Of a stretch of 64,000 nucleotides of DNA, positions 39,115 through 47,351 are shown piece after piece. Source of the DNA: an uncultured Bacteroidia bacterium (GTDB taxonomy: Bacteria; Bacteroidota; Bacteroidia; Bacteroidales; UBA932). The position numbers were made by a program, and so were the translations under genes. The first letter of the stretch is position 1; the number at the start of each line of letters is the position of its first letter. The DNA lies in the NCBI GenBank assembly GCA_902792815.1, contig CADBAY010000002.1, positions 62,001 to 126,000 of the forward strand. The letters run 5' to 3'. The notes beneath the pieces were generated by a model. It saw only the letters and a list, made by a program, of their open reading frames with translations, did no database searches and had not been told where the DNA came from.

Positions 39115-41064
39115 ATGAAATGCATGCGCATAAAATGCCTGCTTGCCGCGGTGTTGTCGGCAGCAGCCTGCAGTACCCAGCACAAAATCGATGTGCTTAA
39201 AGCAAGCGATGCCCAAGCCCGCCTGGTACTGCCCGCAAAAGAGCAAGTGCGGGAAATCAAGTTTGGAGAGCAAGTCCGCGATACCCTGCAGGTCGTTGAC
39301 TTCGAAGGGCAGGAAATGTTGATAATGAATGCCATACGCGACGAGGACGGAGAGATGGTAGCAACCGACCGTATTACCGCTTCTTATGTCACGGCACGCT
39401 TCCGCAATGTGGCGGAACGCAGAGGCAGCGTAAACCTCGAATTCCAGGTGATCGTGCCCAAAGAAATGCAGGACAGCAAGTGGCAGCTGCGTCTTGACCC
39501 GGATATGTTTGTTCTCGGCGACTCGCTCCGCCTGGAGCCTGTCATCATAACGGGACGTGACTACCGCAAGGCCCAGCTCAGGGGATACCAGCAGTACCAG
39601 AAATTCCTCGACTCCATCATTACCGATACCACGCGGTTTATAAACCTTCGCGCCTTGGAGATCTTCCTTGAGCGCAACATCCCGCAGGTTTATGCCTTTC
39701 GCGGCGATACGACATATGTGTCAGACGAGCAGTTCGCATCGGCATATGGAGTGACAGAAAAACAAGCGGTTGACCACTATACCTACATGCTATGGAAACG
39801 CTGGAACCGCTACCGCGCGGGCCGTAAAGACATAATGTTCAGACGATTCGTAAAGGCACCTATAGTGAGCGGCGGAATCAGGCTTGACACCGTGATTACG
39901 AATGCAAACGGCGACTTTGTGTACAACTACATACAGACTATCCATACCCGCCCCGCTCTTCGTAAAGTGGATATTGTACTGTCGGGAGATATACGCGAGC
40001 AAGACAAGCGCATCTATACCATACCGCGCAGCGAGCCTCTGACATTCTACATTTCGTCGCTTTCTTCCCTGGCCGACAACACCGAAAAGTACCTCCAGAA
40101 GATTATCAGCCGCCGTGTAGAAGCCAATACAGCCTGCTATATCGAGTTCCCGCAGGGCAAGGCTGGCATCGATGAGACCCTGGGCAACAATCCAGGAGAA
40201 ATAGGAAGGATAAAGGGCAATCTGCGCGACCTTCTGGTAAACGAAGTATATGAACTTGATTCTATTTCCATCGCGGCTTTCGCTTCGCCTGAAGGCGCTC
40301 AGAAAGCAAACGAAGCGCTGTCTGAAAAACGTGCCCATAGCGCATCCGGCTACTTTGCCTCTTATGTCAGGGAACTCAAAGACTCGCTGGCGGCGGCTCA
40401 AGGCGCATTCTTGAGCCTTGACGGAGGGAAGGCCATGCACGCCGAAAGTCCCGAAATTCAGTTCCAGGGGAGTAGCGGCGGAGAGAACTGGTTGATGCTC
40501 AACCGCCTGATCGAACAGGATCCGGCGGTTTCAGCCCGCACAAAAGAGCGCTACCGTCAGCTTTGCGAAGATTGGTCCGATCTGGATCTGCGTGAAAAGC
40601 TTCTTTCTCACGAAGAGGGCTACAGGTATATCAGGGAACATCTATATCCCAGGCTGCGAATTGTTAAATTCAACTTTTACCTTCACCGGAAGGATATGGA
40701 ACAGGACACCTTGCATACTACCGAACTGGACACATGCTACATGCGGGGAGTCGAATTGCTGCGGAGCCGCGACTATGAGCAGGCTCTAAAAGTACTGAGG
40801 CCGTATGGCGACTACAATACCGCTGTAGCCTGCGTAGCCCTTGAACGCGACCATTCAGCGATGGAGATTCTAAATATGCAAGAAAAGAACGCCAGAGTAA
40901 ACTACCTTATGGCCATAATATATGCCAGGCGCGGAGACGACAGGAACGCCGTCCAGCACTACATTCATTCTTGCTCTCAGGACCCGTCATTCATACACAG
41001 AGGGAACCTTGACCCGGAAATCAGCAGCCTGATAAGCAAATATGAGCTAAATTTGGACAAATAA
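39115..41064 (+). CDS. OmpA/TPR-like lipoprotein (Bacteroidetes type)
   Basis: Predicted lipoprotein of 649 residues with a signal ending AAACS (Cys20; 17 from the alternative ATG at 39124). Residues about 20-130 form a beta region. The middle contains two or three repeats of a domain with NLEFQVIVPKEM and DTVITNANGDFVYNYIQTIHT. Around 385-420, SISIAAFASPEGAQKANEAL then SEKRA resembles the peptidoglycan-binding OmpA-like motif. The C-terminus (about 540-649) has helical TPR-like pairs (GVELLRSRDYEQALKVLRPY). Similar proteins accompany fimbrial or PorXYZ-like genes in Bacteroidetes; its precise role is unknown. A weak -7 box CACCTTTG lies at 39103-39110. Confidence 0.72.
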   Translation: MKCMRIKCLLAAVLSAAACSTQHKIDVLKASDAQARLVLPAKEQVREIKFGEQVRDTLQVVDFEGQEMLIMNAIRDEDGEMVATDRITASYVTARFRNVAERRGSVNLEFQVIVPKEMQDSKWQLRLDPDMFVLGDSLRLEPVIITGRDYRKAQLRGYQQYQKFLDSIITDTTRFINLRALEIFLERNIPQVYAFRGDTTYVSDEQFASAYGVTEKQAVDHYTYMLWKRWNRYRAGRKDIMFRRFVKAPIVSGGIRLDTVITNANGDFVYNYIQTIHTRPALRKVDIVLSGDIREQDKRIYTIPRSEPLTFYISSLSSLADNTEKYLQKIISRRVEANTACYIEFPQGKAGIDETLGNNPGEIGRIKGNLRDLLVNEVYELDSISIAAFASPEGAQKANEALSEKRAHSASGYFASYVRELKDSLAAAQGAFLSLDGGKAMHAESPEIQFQGSSGGENWLMLNRLIEQDPAVSARTKERYRQLCEDWSDLDLREKLLSHEEGYRYIREHLYPRLRIVKFNFYLHRKDMEQDTLHTTELDTCYMRGVELLRSRDYEQALKVLRPYGDYNTAVACVALERDHSAMEILNMQEKNARVNYLMAIIYARRGDDRNAVQHYIHSCSQDPSFIHRGNLDPEISSLISKYELNLDK

Positions 41065-41075
41065 AGCCCTTTTAG

Positions 41076-41083
41076 TATTTTTG
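41076..41083 (+). promoter_or_regulatory. -7 promoter box for CoA-transferase gene
   Basis: TATTTTTG, an exact TAnnTTTG match, only 8 bases before the ATG at 41092; implies a nearly leaderless mRNA. Confidence 0.55.
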
Positions 41084-41091
41084 CTGCTTGT

Positions 41092-42387
41092 ATGTTGAGT
41101 ACGAAGTTCGTATCGGCCGATGAGGCCGTGAGCCATATTCCCTCGCACTGCCACGTGCATCTGAGCAGCGTGGCCAGTGTGCCCCACTGTCTTATCGAGG
41201 CGCTATGCCGCAGAGCCGATGCCGGCGATGTGTGCGACATCCATTTTCACCATTTCCACACCGAGGGCCCGGTGCCTTACAGCGAACCCCGTTACGAGGG
41301 CATTTTTTTCGACCAGGGTTTCTTCGTAGGACCTAACGTACGGGCCAACGTCAATGCCGGTTATGCCGATTATCTGCCCGTACACTTGAGCGAGACTCCC
41401 CTCCTGTACAGGAGCGGTGCGATAAAGCTTGGCGCTGCCCTCGTAAACGTTTCGCTTCCCGATAGCGAAGGGCGCGTTTCGCTGGGGACTTCTGTTGATT
41501 GCTCGCCTGCTGCTATAGAATGCGCTGATTTGGTAATCGGCGTGGTCAATCCCAACGTCCCATTTTCGTATGGAGAACTGATTCCGCTGAGCGCTTTCGA
41601 CTATCTGGTCAGTGACGCTTCTCCCCTCGTGACTGCAGAGTTTGTGGAGCCTACTCCTACGGAACTGCAAATAGGAAAGAACTGCGCGGAATTGGTAGAA
41701 GACGGAGCTTGTCTGCAGATGGGTATAGGCTCGCTTCCGAACGCCCTTGCCTCACAGCTTGAGGGGCACAGGAACCTGGGCCTCCATACCGAGATGTTTG
41801 CTGACGGTCTCCTGCGTCTTATCAAGAAGGGTGTAATCAACGGCGCTGAAAAGCAGATCGACCGCGGCAAGGTAGCAGCTTCGTTCTTACTGGGCTCAAA
41901 GGAAGTTTATTCTTTTATCGACCACAATCCGGACGTACTTATGCGCCACATTGAATATATCAACGATGTGCGTGTAATATCGTCCAACCGCAAGGCTACC
42001 GCCATTAATTCCGCCATTGAAGTTGACCTCACCGGCCAGATTTGCGCCGACAGCATCGGTACACGCATGTTCAGCGGTACCGGAGGACAACTCGATTTCG
42101 TCCGGGGTGCGACTCTCTCGGAAGGCGGCAAGAGCATTACCGCATTTGCGTCCCGCACCAAAAAAGGCAGGAGCAAGATTGTCCCCCTCATCCAGCCTGG
42201 CGGAGGCATTGTAACGCCGAGGGCCGACGCACACTGGATCGTTACCGAGTATGGGTCTGTAAATCTATATGGCAAAAGCCTCCAGGAAAGGGCCCGCCTG
42301 CTTATTTCCATCGCTCACCCCGATGACAGGGAGAATCTGGAAAGGGCGGCTTTCGAGCGCTTCGGGCCGCATTTCCTGATGGCTTAA
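41092..42387 (+). CDS. Acetyl-CoA hydrolase/4-hydroxybutyrate CoA-transferase family
   Basis: CoA-transferase of the Cat1/4-hydroxybutyrate type, moving CoA between acyl-CoA and a carboxylate such as acetate, propionate, succinate or butyrate. The catalytic Glu is E234 in LGLHTEMFADG. CoA-binding regions include QMGIGSLPNALASQL (209-223) and the Gly-rich MFSGTGGQLDFVRGA (near 325-339), followed by IVPLIQPGGGIVTPRADAH. Length, 431 residues, is normal. In gut Bacteroidales such enzymes take part in acetate, succinate or butyrate exchange; the substrate is not determinable. It is probably transcribed alone; convergent mltD ends 7 bases away. Confidence 0.9.
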   Translation: MLSTKFVSADEAVSHIPSHCHVHLSSVASVPHCLIEALCRRADAGDVCDIHFHHFHTEGPVPYSEPRYEGIFFDQGFFVGPNVRANVNAGYADYLPVHLSETPLLYRSGAIKLGAALVNVSLPDSEGRVSLGTSVDCSPAAIECADLVIGVVNPNVPFSYGELIPLSAFDYLVSDASPLVTAEFVEPTPTELQIGKNCAELVEDGACLQMGIGSLPNALASQLEGHRNLGLHTEMFADGLLRLIKKGVINGAEKQIDRGKVAASFLLGSKEVYSFIDHNPDVLMRHIEYINDVRVISSNRKATAINSAIEVDLTGQICADSIGTRMFSGTGGQLDFVRGATLSEGGKSITAFASRTKKGRSKIVPLIQPGGGIVTPRADAHWIVTEYGSVNLYGKSLQERARLLISIAHPDDRENLERAAFERFGPHFLMA

Positions 42388-42394
42388 CAAATAA

Positions 42395-43789
42395 TCAGTG
42401 GATGTAGATTTTCTGCCCTATGCTCAAGCGGTCGCTCCGTAAATGGTTCCAGGCCTTGAGCTGGCTCACGCTTACCCTGTAGCGCCGGGCGATGTAACTT
42501 AAAGTGTCGCCTTTTTTAACCACATAACAGGTGCGCATATTTCCGCCTTCTTTAGCGGCTTTACCTTCGGCTATATCTTTCATCACCTGGTCCGACAAGT
42601 AAAGCTTGGCGTTATGGGAATACAATGAATCCGGCTCTGCGGCGAGCCAGGCGGCACTCCAGCTATAGGGAACGGTTACTGCATGAGTCCCGCTGCTGCC
42701 CGGAATAATGTCGTTATAATACTGAGGGTTCAGGTACCGGAGTTCATCGTACGGTATACCCACCACTTCGCTGATCTGTTTGAAATGCAGGTTACGGTGA
42801 ACCTGGAAAGTGTCGGTCTGCGCCGGCATGCCCACGGCAGCAGAATCGAGGCCGTAGTCGGAACTGTAGGCAAAGGCATACATAACGCCCACAAAAGCAG
42901 GTAGATAGCCTCTGGTCTCTTTGGGAAGGTATGGATACACCGACCAGAAGTCCCGGCTTCCGCCTGCTCTTCTGATGGCCTTGTTGACATTCCCGGCGCC
43001 GCAGTTATAAGCGCTCACCGCAAGAGGCCAGTCGCCGAGCATATTGTACAGGCTCTTGAGGTAACGAGCCGCTGCGTCGGTCGACTTCTCCACGTCCATG
43101 CGCTCATCGATATATGAATCGATAGTCAGGCCGTACGAGCGTGCCGTTTTGTACATGAACTGCCAGATACCCTTGGCTCCGGCACGCGAGGTGGCCGTCG
43201 GCTTGAGCATCGACTCCACTACGGCCAGATACTTGAGCTCCAGCGGAATACCGTACTTGCAGAATACCTCTTCGAATATCGGGAAATAGTACGAACTCAG
43301 CCCCATGGCCTGCTTCATGGCGGCTCCCCTGCGCTCCGAATACACGATCATGTAGTTCTTGACCACGTCGTTGAATGGAAGCGTGAAATAAGGATTAAGG
43401 GCCGAGAGCCTGTTCATCATCACAGAATCGCTTACCGCCGATGACAAGTGAGCCGAATCCATATCGATGGCCGGCATGGAGTCCTGGCGTCCGAAATTGC
43501 TCCGGTACCAAAGCGCCAGCAGGCTGTCGGTTACCTCCGGCGTATAATCCATGGGCTCAGGAGCCTCAGACGGCACGTTGCTCCCCTCGTCTTCGGAAAC
43601 AACCGGAATTACAACATCTGAAGCATTCCGAAGGCTGTCCACAAGAGTGCGTAGCGAATCCAGGCGCTGTTTGAGCTGCTCGTTTTCTTTCTTCAAAGCC
43701 TTGTTCCTGCCGGGCTGAAACAGCTGCGCGTATGCGGGCGCGGGCGGCGCAAGCAGGCAGACAAGAAGAAGGATAAGCAGACGGCGCAT
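42395..43789 (-). CDS. mltD: Lytic transglycosylase with LysM (MltD-like)
   Basis: Periplasmic murein lytic transglycosylase. The ATG at 43789 gives a signal peptide (1-21). A coiled coil (about 30-55) and a low-complexity linker come before the SLT domain (about 165-340), with catalytic E192 in AVVESMLKPTATSRAGAKGIWQFM and the AYNCGAGNVNKAI motif. One C-terminal LysM (about 420-464, YVVKKGDTLSYIARRYRVSV) binds peptidoglycan. It is the fourth gene of parA-parB-DUF5683-mltD, 4 bases after DUF5683, linking chromosome partition and wall remodelling genes. Confidence 0.92.
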   Translation of the reverse strand: MRRLLILLLVCLLAPPAPAYAQLFQPGRNKALKKENEQLKQRLDSLRTLVDSLRNASDVVIPVVSEDEGSNVPSEAPEPMDYTPEVTDSLLALWYRSNFGRQDSMPAIDMDSAHLSSAVSDSVMMNRLSALNPYFTLPFNDVVKNYMIVYSERRGAAMKQAMGLSSYYFPIFEEVFCKYGIPLELKYLAVVESMLKPTATSRAGAKGIWQFMYKTARSYGLTIDSYIDERMDVEKSTDAAARYLKSLYNMLGDWPLAVSAYNCGAGNVNKAIRRAGGSRDFWSVYPYLPKETRGYLPAFVGVMYAFAYSSDYGLDSAAVGMPAQTDTFQVHRNLHFKQISEVVGIPYDELRYLNPQYYNDIIPGSSGTHAVTVPYSWSAAWLAAEPDSLYSHNAKLYLSDQVMKDIAEGKAAKEGGNMRTCYVVKKGDTLSYIARRYRVSVSQLKAWNHLRSDRLSIGQKIYIH

Positions 43790-43793
43790 ATAC

Positions 43794-44663
43794 TCAGAAT
43801 CTGAATCCGACGCTGACTCCGAATGCCGGAGCCGGATTAAAGGCAAGCTGCGTGTCGGGCATTATAACGGCAGGTTTGACTTCAAACGCCATGTCGTCAA
43901 CGATCTCAAAATCGTGCATGTAAGAAAAAACGTTGGCGTCTATGACCTGAAGAAGATACACAAGGGCGATGGCCAGCACGGAATAGTCGCGGTAGCGTCT
44001 GAAAACATCGCGGTAATAAAGTGCCTGCTCCGATGTAATAGGCCCCGTATAGGGGACGTCTTTATTGCTGGCCTCTTTGTAGATGCGGCGGTAACGCTGG
44101 TAATTGATGTTATTGGTGTTGTAAAAATAATACGCAGCTCCCATTCCGCCGAGGTATATGGGAATCTTCCAGTATTCTCCGTTGTAGGCTTGGCCTAAAC
44201 CCGGAAGCAGGAGCGAATAGAGAGTCGCTCTGCCCGGTAGAGGATAAGTATCGCTCTTATAACTTGCTACGCCGTCCATCAGCGTAGCCCAATATCCCAA
44301 GCCTGCTCCTATGAAGCAGTATTTAGCACCCTCATGACGGCCCTGGGTATTAAGATATATGCCGGTACCGAGAGGCGCAAGAATCGCCGAATAGACTATG
44401 GGAAGCTTCCAGTACTGCCGGTTATAAATCTGCTCGCCGCCTATACACAACAACGAACCGGCGAACATGGTGCCGATTTTAATTTCGTTTTTATGAGAGA
44501 GACCGGCAAAGTAGTCCTTAAAAGAGAAGAGTACGTCGGTAGAATCCTTGCTGGTGGCCTTGTCGTCGTTGTACGACTGCTGGAACGCCTCCGAGCGGAA
44601 CTGAGCGGAAGCGCCTGCAGCGAACAGGACAAACAATAATGTTACAAGGAACTTTTTCATCAT
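43794..44663 (-). CDS. DUF5683 membrane protein
   Basis: DUF5683-family protein of 289 residues found beside parAB in many Bacteroidetes; function unknown. It has a signal peptide (1-20, ending GASAQ) and several hydrophobic segments (for example LLCIGGEQIYNRQYWKLPIV, LYSLLLPGLGQAYNGEYWKI and YSVLAIALVYLLQVIDANVF). The repeated pattern IYNRQYWKLPI / AYNGEYWKIPI is characteristic. The C-terminus ends FGVSVGFRF, resembling a barrel or beta tail. The start overlaps parB by 4 bases (ATGATG; first ATG used). Confidence 0.85.
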   Translation of the reverse strand: MMKKFLVTLLFVLFAAGASAQFRSEAFQQSYNDDKATSKDSTDVLFSFKDYFAGLSHKNEIKIGTMFAGSLLCIGGEQIYNRQYWKLPIVYSAILAPLGTGIYLNTQGRHEGAKYCFIGAGLGYWATLMDGVASYKSDTYPLPGRATLYSLLLPGLGQAYNGEYWKIPIYLGGMGAAYYFYNTNNINYQRYRRIYKEASNKDVPYTGPITSEQALYYRDVFRRYRDYSVLAIALVYLLQVIDANVFSYMHDFEIVDDMAFEVKPAVIMPDTQLAFNPAPAFGVSVGFRF

Positions 44664-45586
44664 TTCAATCCTTCCAGGGCGGTGAGGAACCGTTCAATTT
44701 CATCATCAGAATCAAAACGCACGGTCATCGAACCTTTGCCGGTAGCGGAGCGCTTGACGGAAATATCTTTGCTGAAATAACGTCCCATATAAGAGAGAAG
44801 GCGTCCGTACTGCTCCGGAAGAGGTTCCGCGCTGCGGCCCCTATCCTTTGATGAAGGCGTTGCAGCGCCTTCACGCACAAGAGCCTCCAATTCGCGCACC
44901 GACAGGCGCCTGGCCACAACACACTCGCATAACTGCTCCTGAAGATCAGGATCTTCGACGCCAAGCAGAACCTTGGCATGCCCGGTCGAAATGAGTCCGA
45001 CTTTAAGATCGTGCTGAACCTTTACAGGAAGTTTGAGCAGCCGCAGTGTATTGGCCACTGTAGCGCGTTTTTTACCAACCCGGTCCGCCATCTGTTCCTG
45101 GGTCAGGCCGCATTCGTCTATAAGACGCTGATAGCTCATTGCGACCTCGATGGGGTCAAGATCCTCTCTCTGAACATTCTCTACGATGGCCATTTCCAGC
45201 ATCCCCTGGTCGTCCGTCGGACGCACATAGGCCGGGATCATGGTCATTCCAGCTAGGCGGCAGGCCCTGTAGCGGCGCTCACCGCTGATTATCTGGTAAT
45301 GCCCGTCGGGGAGACGCCTGACGGTTATGGGCTGAATCAATCCGAGCGAGCGTATGGAGGAGGCAAGTTCTTCGATTGATTCCTGGTCGAAACTCATACG
45401 GGGCTGGAAAGGATTGGCCTGCACCATATCTGCCGGGATGCGGAAGATATCGCTTTCAGACGCCGGACTCTCTCCGGCTATCTGCTTATTGATGTAGCCT
45501 ACCGGCCTGCGCAGTTCTTCCACTCGGGGCGCAGAGCCTATCAGTGCTCCCAGGCCCTTGCCCAGGCCTCTGTTCTTTACACTCAT
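44660..45586 (-). CDS. parB: Chromosome partitioning protein ParB
   Basis: CTPase and centromere-binding protein that loads at parS and works with ParA in chromosome segregation. The N-terminus GLGKGLGALIG is typical. The CTP-binding domain has FQPRMSFDQESIEELASSI, the ISGERRYRACRLAG box and VENVQREDLDPIEVA. A helix-turn-helix follows (LTQEQMADRVGKKRATVANTLRLLKLP), and the C-terminal dimerisation part ends at 308. I did not find an obvious parS consensus in this window. It overlaps parA (ATGA, 45583-45586) and DUF5683. Confidence 0.96.
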   Translation of the reverse strand: MSVKNRGLGKGLGALIGSAPRVEELRRPVGYINKQIAGESPASESDIFRIPADMVQANPFQPRMSFDQESIEELASSIRSLGLIQPITVRRLPDGHYQIISGERRYRACRLAGMTMIPAYVRPTDDQGMLEMAIVENVQREDLDPIEVAMSYQRLIDECGLTQEQMADRVGKKRATVANTLRLLKLPVKVQHDLKVGLISTGHAKVLLGVEDPDLQEQLCECVVARRLSVRELEALVREGAATPSSKDRGRSAEPLPEQYGRLLSYMGRYFSKDISVKRSATGKGSMTVRFDSDDEIERFLTALEGLK

Positions 45587-46368
45587 ACTTCTGAGGGTTT
45601 ATCTCCGTTGCGCTCCAGCAACTCGGATGCCAGGTTAAGATAATTGGACGAGCCGGTGCAGGAAATCTCGTACAGCAGCACGGGCTTGCCGTGGGAAGGG
45701 GCCTCGCTAAGGCGTATGTTGCGTTGGATTACAGTCTTGAATACCAAGTCTTTGAAATGTTCGCGCAATTCGGAGAGAACTTGCTGGTGCACCTTGGTGC
45801 GGCCGTCGAACATAGTCACTACGAAGCCCTCTATGGTCAGCTCGGGATTGAGCCCGTTCTGGATGATGCGTATGGTCTGCAGCAGCTTCCCAAGGCCCTC
45901 GAGGGCGAAAAACTCGGGCTGGACAGGAATCATGACGGAGTCTGCGGCAGTAAGCGTGTTGACCGTGATAAGGCCCAGCGACGGAGAGCAATCGATGATT
46001 ATGTAGTCGTAATTGTTACGTATCGGAGCGATGGCTCTCTTGAGAGCGGACTCACGGTCCGGCTCGTTGATCATTTCTATCTCGATACCAACCAGATTGA
46101 TGTGCGAGGGAATCATGTGCAGGCCGTCCATTTCCGTTTGGATAAGGGTATCCTCCACGGAAATCGACCCTTCCATCAGCTCGTACAGGCTGCGGTGACG
46201 GTCGTCATCCGGAGAGAAATTCAGGCCGGACGTGGTATTGGCTTGAGGATCAGCGTCTATGATAAGTACCTTCTTCTCCAGGGCGGCGAGCGACGCGGCC
46301 AGATTAATGGCCGTGGTGGTCTTGCCTACCCCACCCTTCTGATTGGCAATAGCTATTACTTTACCCAT
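45583..46368 (-). CDS. parA: Chromosome partitioning ATPase ParA
   Basis: Deviant Walker A ATPase (Soj/ParA) driving chromosome segregation. P-loop ANQKGGVGKTTTAINLA starts at residue 8, IIDADPQANTTSGL (switch/Walker A') and YDYIIIDCSPSLGL (Walker B) follow. The ATG at 46368 is chosen because family members begin MGKVIAIANQKGG; the alternative at 46377 overlaps the promoter box. Length is 261 residues. The -7 box TATTTTTG ends 6 bases before the ATG, implying an almost leaderless message. Confidence 0.96.
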   Translation of the reverse strand: MGKVIAIANQKGGVGKTTTAINLAASLAALEKKVLIIDADPQANTTSGLNFSPDDDRHRSLYELMEGSISVEDTLIQTEMDGLHMIPSHINLVGIEIEMINEPDRESALKRAIAPIRNNYDYIIIDCSPSLGLITVNTLTAADSVMIPVQPEFFALEGLGKLLQTIRIIQNGLNPELTIEGFVVTMFDGRTKVHQQVLSELREHFKDLVFKTVIQRNIRLSEAPSHGKPVLLYEISCTGSSNYLNLASELLERNGDKPSEV

Positions 46369-46374
46369 AGTATG

Positions 46375-46402
46375 CAAAAATACGAAATAATTCTTACTTT
46401 TG
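46375..46402. promoter_or_regulatory. Divergent, nearly leaderless promoters for parA and the lipid kinase
   Basis: The minus-strand box TATTTTTG (46382-46375) lies 6 bases before the parA ATG. The plus-strand box TACTTTTG (46395-46402) lies 4 bases before the lipid-kinase ATG at 46407. The two boxes are 12 bases apart. Confidence 0.6.
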
Positions 46403-46406
46403 CACT

Positions 46407-47351
46407 ATGATTGAGCCTAAAACTGAATGGTTTATAATAGTCAATCCCCGCGCAGGTTCGGGTAAGACTATGTCGCTGTGGGTGCCCGCCGAGCAAAGAA
46501 TGCAAAAACTGGGCATCCCCTTCGTTACGGCCATGACCGACCATAAGCGCCATGCCACAACTCTTGCACACGATGCCGCTTCCGAGGGCTACCGCAAGAT
46601 CCTGGCCGTCGGCGGAGACGGCTCCCTGCACGAAACGTTTGCCGGAATTGCCAGGTATTGTGACGAAACCGGAACCCCTACTGAAGAATTTACCTTGGGT
46701 GTGATGCCCATCGGTTCGGGTAACGACTGGATCAAGTCGCTGGATGTTCCCAATGACCTGGACAAGGTAATAGACCTTGTGGAAAAGGAGTCTGTGGGCG
46801 TGATGGACGTGGTTAAGGTCACCGGTGGCGGAGGCAAGGTTTGCTATATGGCAAACGTGGGCGGCACCGGGTTTGACTCTCACGTCTGCAGCCGGGTCAA
46901 CTTCCAGAAAGAAGGCGGTAAGCGCGGCAAGCTGATATACCTCGATGCGCTGCGCTATACCATCACGCATATCAGTGCAATTTCGGTCAAAGTGATTGCC
47001 GATTCAAGCATTGTTTTTGAAGGCCCCTGCTACTCGATAGCTCTTGGGAACGGCAGGTACAGCGGCTCCGGCATGCGCCAGGTACCGCTTGCCACAATCG
47101 ACGATGGTATAGTTGATTATATGATTGTACCTAAAGCTCCGCTTCATGCTCTCGTAAAGCAGATTCCCAAACTCTTCAACGGTACCGTCAACGAATCGCC
47201 TCTGGTTATTTCGGGCCGCTGCTCGCATTTACTTATCGAACCTCTTGACGAACAGTCGGAAGACATTTTCGAACTGGACGGCGAGATAGAGGGGAAACTC
47301 CCTATGAGCATTGAGATGGATGGCCGGCGGATCAATGTCATCAAAGGCTGA
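46407..47351 (+). CDS. Diacylglycerol kinase family lipid kinase (YegS/DgkB-like)
   Basis: Cytoplasmic lipid kinase of the DAGK catalytic superfamily, phosphorylating diacylglycerol, sphingosine-like or other lipids. Nucleotide-binding motifs are NPRAGSGKT (12-20), VGGDGSLHETFAGIA (about 70-84) and GVMPIGSGNDW. The C-terminal beta domain includes FELDGEIEGKLPMSIEM. Bacteroidetes make sphingolipids, so a sphingoid substrate is possible but not shown. It has 314 residues. It overlaps the convergent HhH-OMP gene by 11 bases at its stop. Confidence 0.9.
   Translation: MIEPKTEWFIIVNPRAGSGKTMSLWVPAEQRMQKLGIPFVTAMTDHKRHATTLAHDAASEGYRKILAVGGDGSLHETFAGIARYCDETGTPTEEFTLGVMPIGSGNDWIKSLDVPNDLDKVIDLVEKESVGVMDVVKVTGGGGKVCYMANVGGTGFDSHVCSRVNFQKEGGKRGKLIYLDALRYTITHISAISVKVIADSSIVFEGPCYSIALGNGRYSGSGMRQVPLATIDDGIVDYMIVPKAPLHALVKQIPKLFNGTVNESPLVISGRCSHLLIEPLDEQSEDIFELDGEIEGKLPMSIEMDGRRINVIKG

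Noticed and set aside
42395..46368. parS site near parAB
   Set aside because: I saw no clear match to the usual 16-base parS consensus when reading the region; an exact computed search was not possible.
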